A stretch of DNA of 7,163 nucleotides from Cyanobacteriota bacterium. GTDB lineage: Bacteria > Cyanobacteriota > Cyanobacteriia > SKYG9. The DNA lies in contig JANWZG010000188.1 in NCBI GenBank assembly GCA_025054735.1, forward strand, positions 1 through 7,163, given 5' to 3'. Each line of letters opens with the position of its first letter. Within the stretch, counting starts at the first letter, position 1. The translations under genes were made by a program, and so were the position numbers. This document shows, one piece after another, positions 6,419 to 7,163 of the stretch. The notes under the pieces were generated by a model. It was not told where the DNA came from, searched no databases, and saw only the letters and a program-made list of their open reading frames with translations.

Positions 6419-6439
6419 GTAGGGGACTTTATCCCCTAC
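6419..6439. other. 8-bp perfect hairpin
   Basis: GTAGGGGA (6419-6426) and TCCCCTAC (6432-6439) form a perfect stem around a CTTTA loop. It lies about 80 nt beyond the stop of the Trypco2 gene on the minus strand and could protect or delimit its 3' end. No T-run follows on either strand, so an intrinsic terminator is not supported. A weaker inverted repeat (CATTACT at 6471-6477, AGTAATG at 6495-6501) lies closer to the stop. The rest of 6440-6519 shows nothing I can name. Confidence 0.45.
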
Positions 6440-6519
6440 GAGAGGGCAGCACCTCCTTAACCCCCTCGCTCATTACTGCTCTATCACTAACCCAAGTAAT
6501 GTAAGATAGCCCCACGGAG

Positions 6520-6825
6520 CTAGCTGGGAATATCGTCACCCCCGGTCAAAATTGGTTTGCCATCTTTCCACACAGGCTTGAGGGGAATTTTCACCCGGTG
6601 CATGGTGACATTTTTCTCACTAGCACTGCCCCCTAGCTCCAGCACCCAAACGTTGATGCCGCCCTTGCCGTCGGCGGTTTTTTCCACAGCAATCTGAAAC
6701 TCTAGTTCAATCTCTCCTACCTCAAACCGCACTTGCTTGCCCTCAGAGACTAAAATTGCCTCGCTCAGTTCTTTCCGCAGTGCCTCCAGTGTTTCTCGTA
6801 ACCCAATCCGTTGCATGGTCTCCAT
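6520..6825 (-). CDS. Trypco2 (trypsin-co-occurring domain 2) family small protein
   Basis: 101 residues matching the Trypco2 family. An N-terminal amphipathic helix, IGLRETLEALRKELSEAI (7-24), is followed by beta strands VRFEVGEIELEFQIAVEK (32-49) and GINVWVLELGGS (56-67). The tail is HRVKIPLKPVWKDGKPIL (76-93). There is no signal peptide or membrane segment, so it is probably cytoplasmic. The family is named for its gene-neighbourhood and fusion links to trypsin-like peptidases in multi-component bacterial signalling and conflict systems, where it is thought to be an adaptor or regulator; a biochemical activity is not known. No protease, NTPase or effector gene is visible in this window. The ATG at 6825 follows AGGTGA at about 10 nt; an ATG at codon 4 (6816) is possible. 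The gene lies about 311 nt upstream of gshA with repeats between, so an operon with gshA is unlikely. Confidence 0.8.
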   Translation of the reverse strand: METMQRIGLRETLEALRKELSEAILVSEGKQVRFEVGEIELEFQIAVEKTADGKGGINVWVLELGGSASEKNVTMHRVKIPLKPVWKDGKPILTGGDDIPS

Positions 6826-6932
6826 ACTGGTTCTTCACCTGGTGTTGCTTTAGTTATAGCAGCAGCGAATCTGAAACGTAGCTGCTCAGGCGATAACATT
6901 GGCCCCATTCCCTAGCCCTTCCTTCTCCCAAG

Positions 6933-6984
6933 CAGACCATAGGGGCGCAATGGTCAGACAATAACCACAGACCGTAGGGGCGCA
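6933..6984. repeat. 17-bp direct repeat
   Basis: CAGACCATAGGGGCGCA (6933-6949) recurs as CAGACCGTAGGGGCGCA (6968-6984) with one mismatch. The first copy can fold with its own flank (GACCAT 6935-6940 with ATGGTC 6950-6955). The second forms the left arm of the long palindrome. This suggests that the two are diverged copies of one hairpin-forming element upstream of the Trypco2 gene. Confidence 0.6.
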
Positions 6985-7001
6985 CGGCCGTGCGCCCCTA
7001 C
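6974..7001. repeat. 28-bp perfect palindrome
   Basis: GTAGGGGCGCACGG (6974-6987) is followed immediately by its exact reverse complement (6988-7001), a 14-bp perfect inverted repeat with no spacer. This motif resembles GC-rich intergenic palindromes that recur in some cyanobacterial genomes, as I recall. It is downstream of the partial gene at the right edge and could mark that gene's 3' end, but no T-run follows on the minus strand. Bases 6826-7068 otherwise hold no gene. Confidence 0.8.
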
Positions 7002-7060
7002 CAACAATTTCGCATTTATTCAACAATTTCGCGTTCATCCGGTGATTTCGCATTCATCCC
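7002..7060. repeat. Three tandem degenerate 20-bp units
   Basis: Three units begin at 7002, 7021 and 7041, each built on ATTTCGC followed by RTTYATYC-like sequence: CAACAATTTCGCATTTATT, CAACAATTTCGCGTTCATCC, and GGTGATTTCGCATTCATCCC. They abut the 28-bp palindrome directly, so the two probably form one composite intergenic element. The spacing is too tight and the units too degenerate for a CRISPR array. Confidence 0.6.
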
Positions 7061-7068
7061 ATGCCCCG

Positions 7069-7163
7069 TCATCCCTCCCTTGCCAACATCGCCCGCGTCA
7101 GGGGATGATCCGACAATGCCACCCCCTTACCCGCCACCACGCCTGTAGACAGGGGTCGATCGC
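7069..7163 (-). CDS. Possible 3' end of an unidentified gene, cut by the window edge
   Basis: On the minus strand a frame is open from the window edge to a TGA at 7071-7069. It encodes the last 30 residues of a possible protein, ending in ALSDHPLTRAMLAREG. The amino-acid mix looks protein-like, with a helix-like end. I cannot assign a family, and a second frame over the same bases is also open for a similar length, so coding is not certain. If real, the gene is upstream of and co-directional with the Trypco2 gene. That makes it the nearest candidate partner, but the visible residues show no trypsin-like motif. Confidence 0.4.
   Translation of the reverse strand, partial: DRPLSTGVVAGKGVALSDHPLTRAMLAREG

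Noticed and set aside
7002..7060. Tandem repeats that might be a CRISPR array.
   Set aside because: The units are degenerate, about 20 bp and contiguous with no unique spacers; no cas genes are nearby.

Overview
The window looks like chromosomal DNA of a cyanobacterium. The octamer GCGATCGC (the cyanobacterial HIP1 element) occurs at least six times (starting at 445, 1644, 1691, 2861, 4095 and 4604). Random sequence of this length would give about 0.1. Gene content agrees: a DUF2555 protein, a CoaBC with cyanobacterial sequence features, and a glutamate-cysteine ligase of the cyanobacterial type. Family assignments come from recognising motifs; no database search was run.

Layout. Bases 1-309 are non-coding: a degenerate G-rich repeat copy and a weak promoter-like site. 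On the plus strand follow a 70-residue DUF2555 gene (310-522) and coaBC (509-1768), which overlap by 14 nt and are probably translationally coupled. CoaBC converges on a minus-strand block that reads, in transcription order: partial unidentified gene (7163 to 7069), Trypco2-domain gene (6825 to 6520), gshA (6208 to 5015), periplasmic N-acetylmuramoyl-L-alanine amidase (4974 to 3223), and a membrane-anchored DUF58 protein (3062 to 1836). gshA and the amidase are 40 nt apart and could share a transcript. DUF58 lies 160 nt further on.

Functions. The block is mostly housekeeping. CoaBC makes 4'-phosphopantetheine for coenzyme A, GshA makes gamma-glutamylcysteine for glutathione, and the amidase cleaves peptidoglycan cross-link peptides. 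CoaBC and GshA both use cysteine, but nothing in the sequence ties them into one circuit. The only gene with a link to conflict or defence systems is the 101-residue Trypco2 protein, whose usual trypsin-like partner is not visible here. I did not find a convincing new multi-gene system.

The non-coding DNA is rich in structure. There are two diverged copies of one dispersed repeat (80-153 and 6342-6411) and a 28-bp perfect palindrome followed by about 20-bp reiterations (6974-7060). Three unrelated short tandem duplications cluster within 180 bp around the amidase stop and the DUF58 start. A heptamer array runs into a 14-bp palindrome upstream of gshA. The most notable protein-level oddity is a longer than usual active-site loop in CoaBC.
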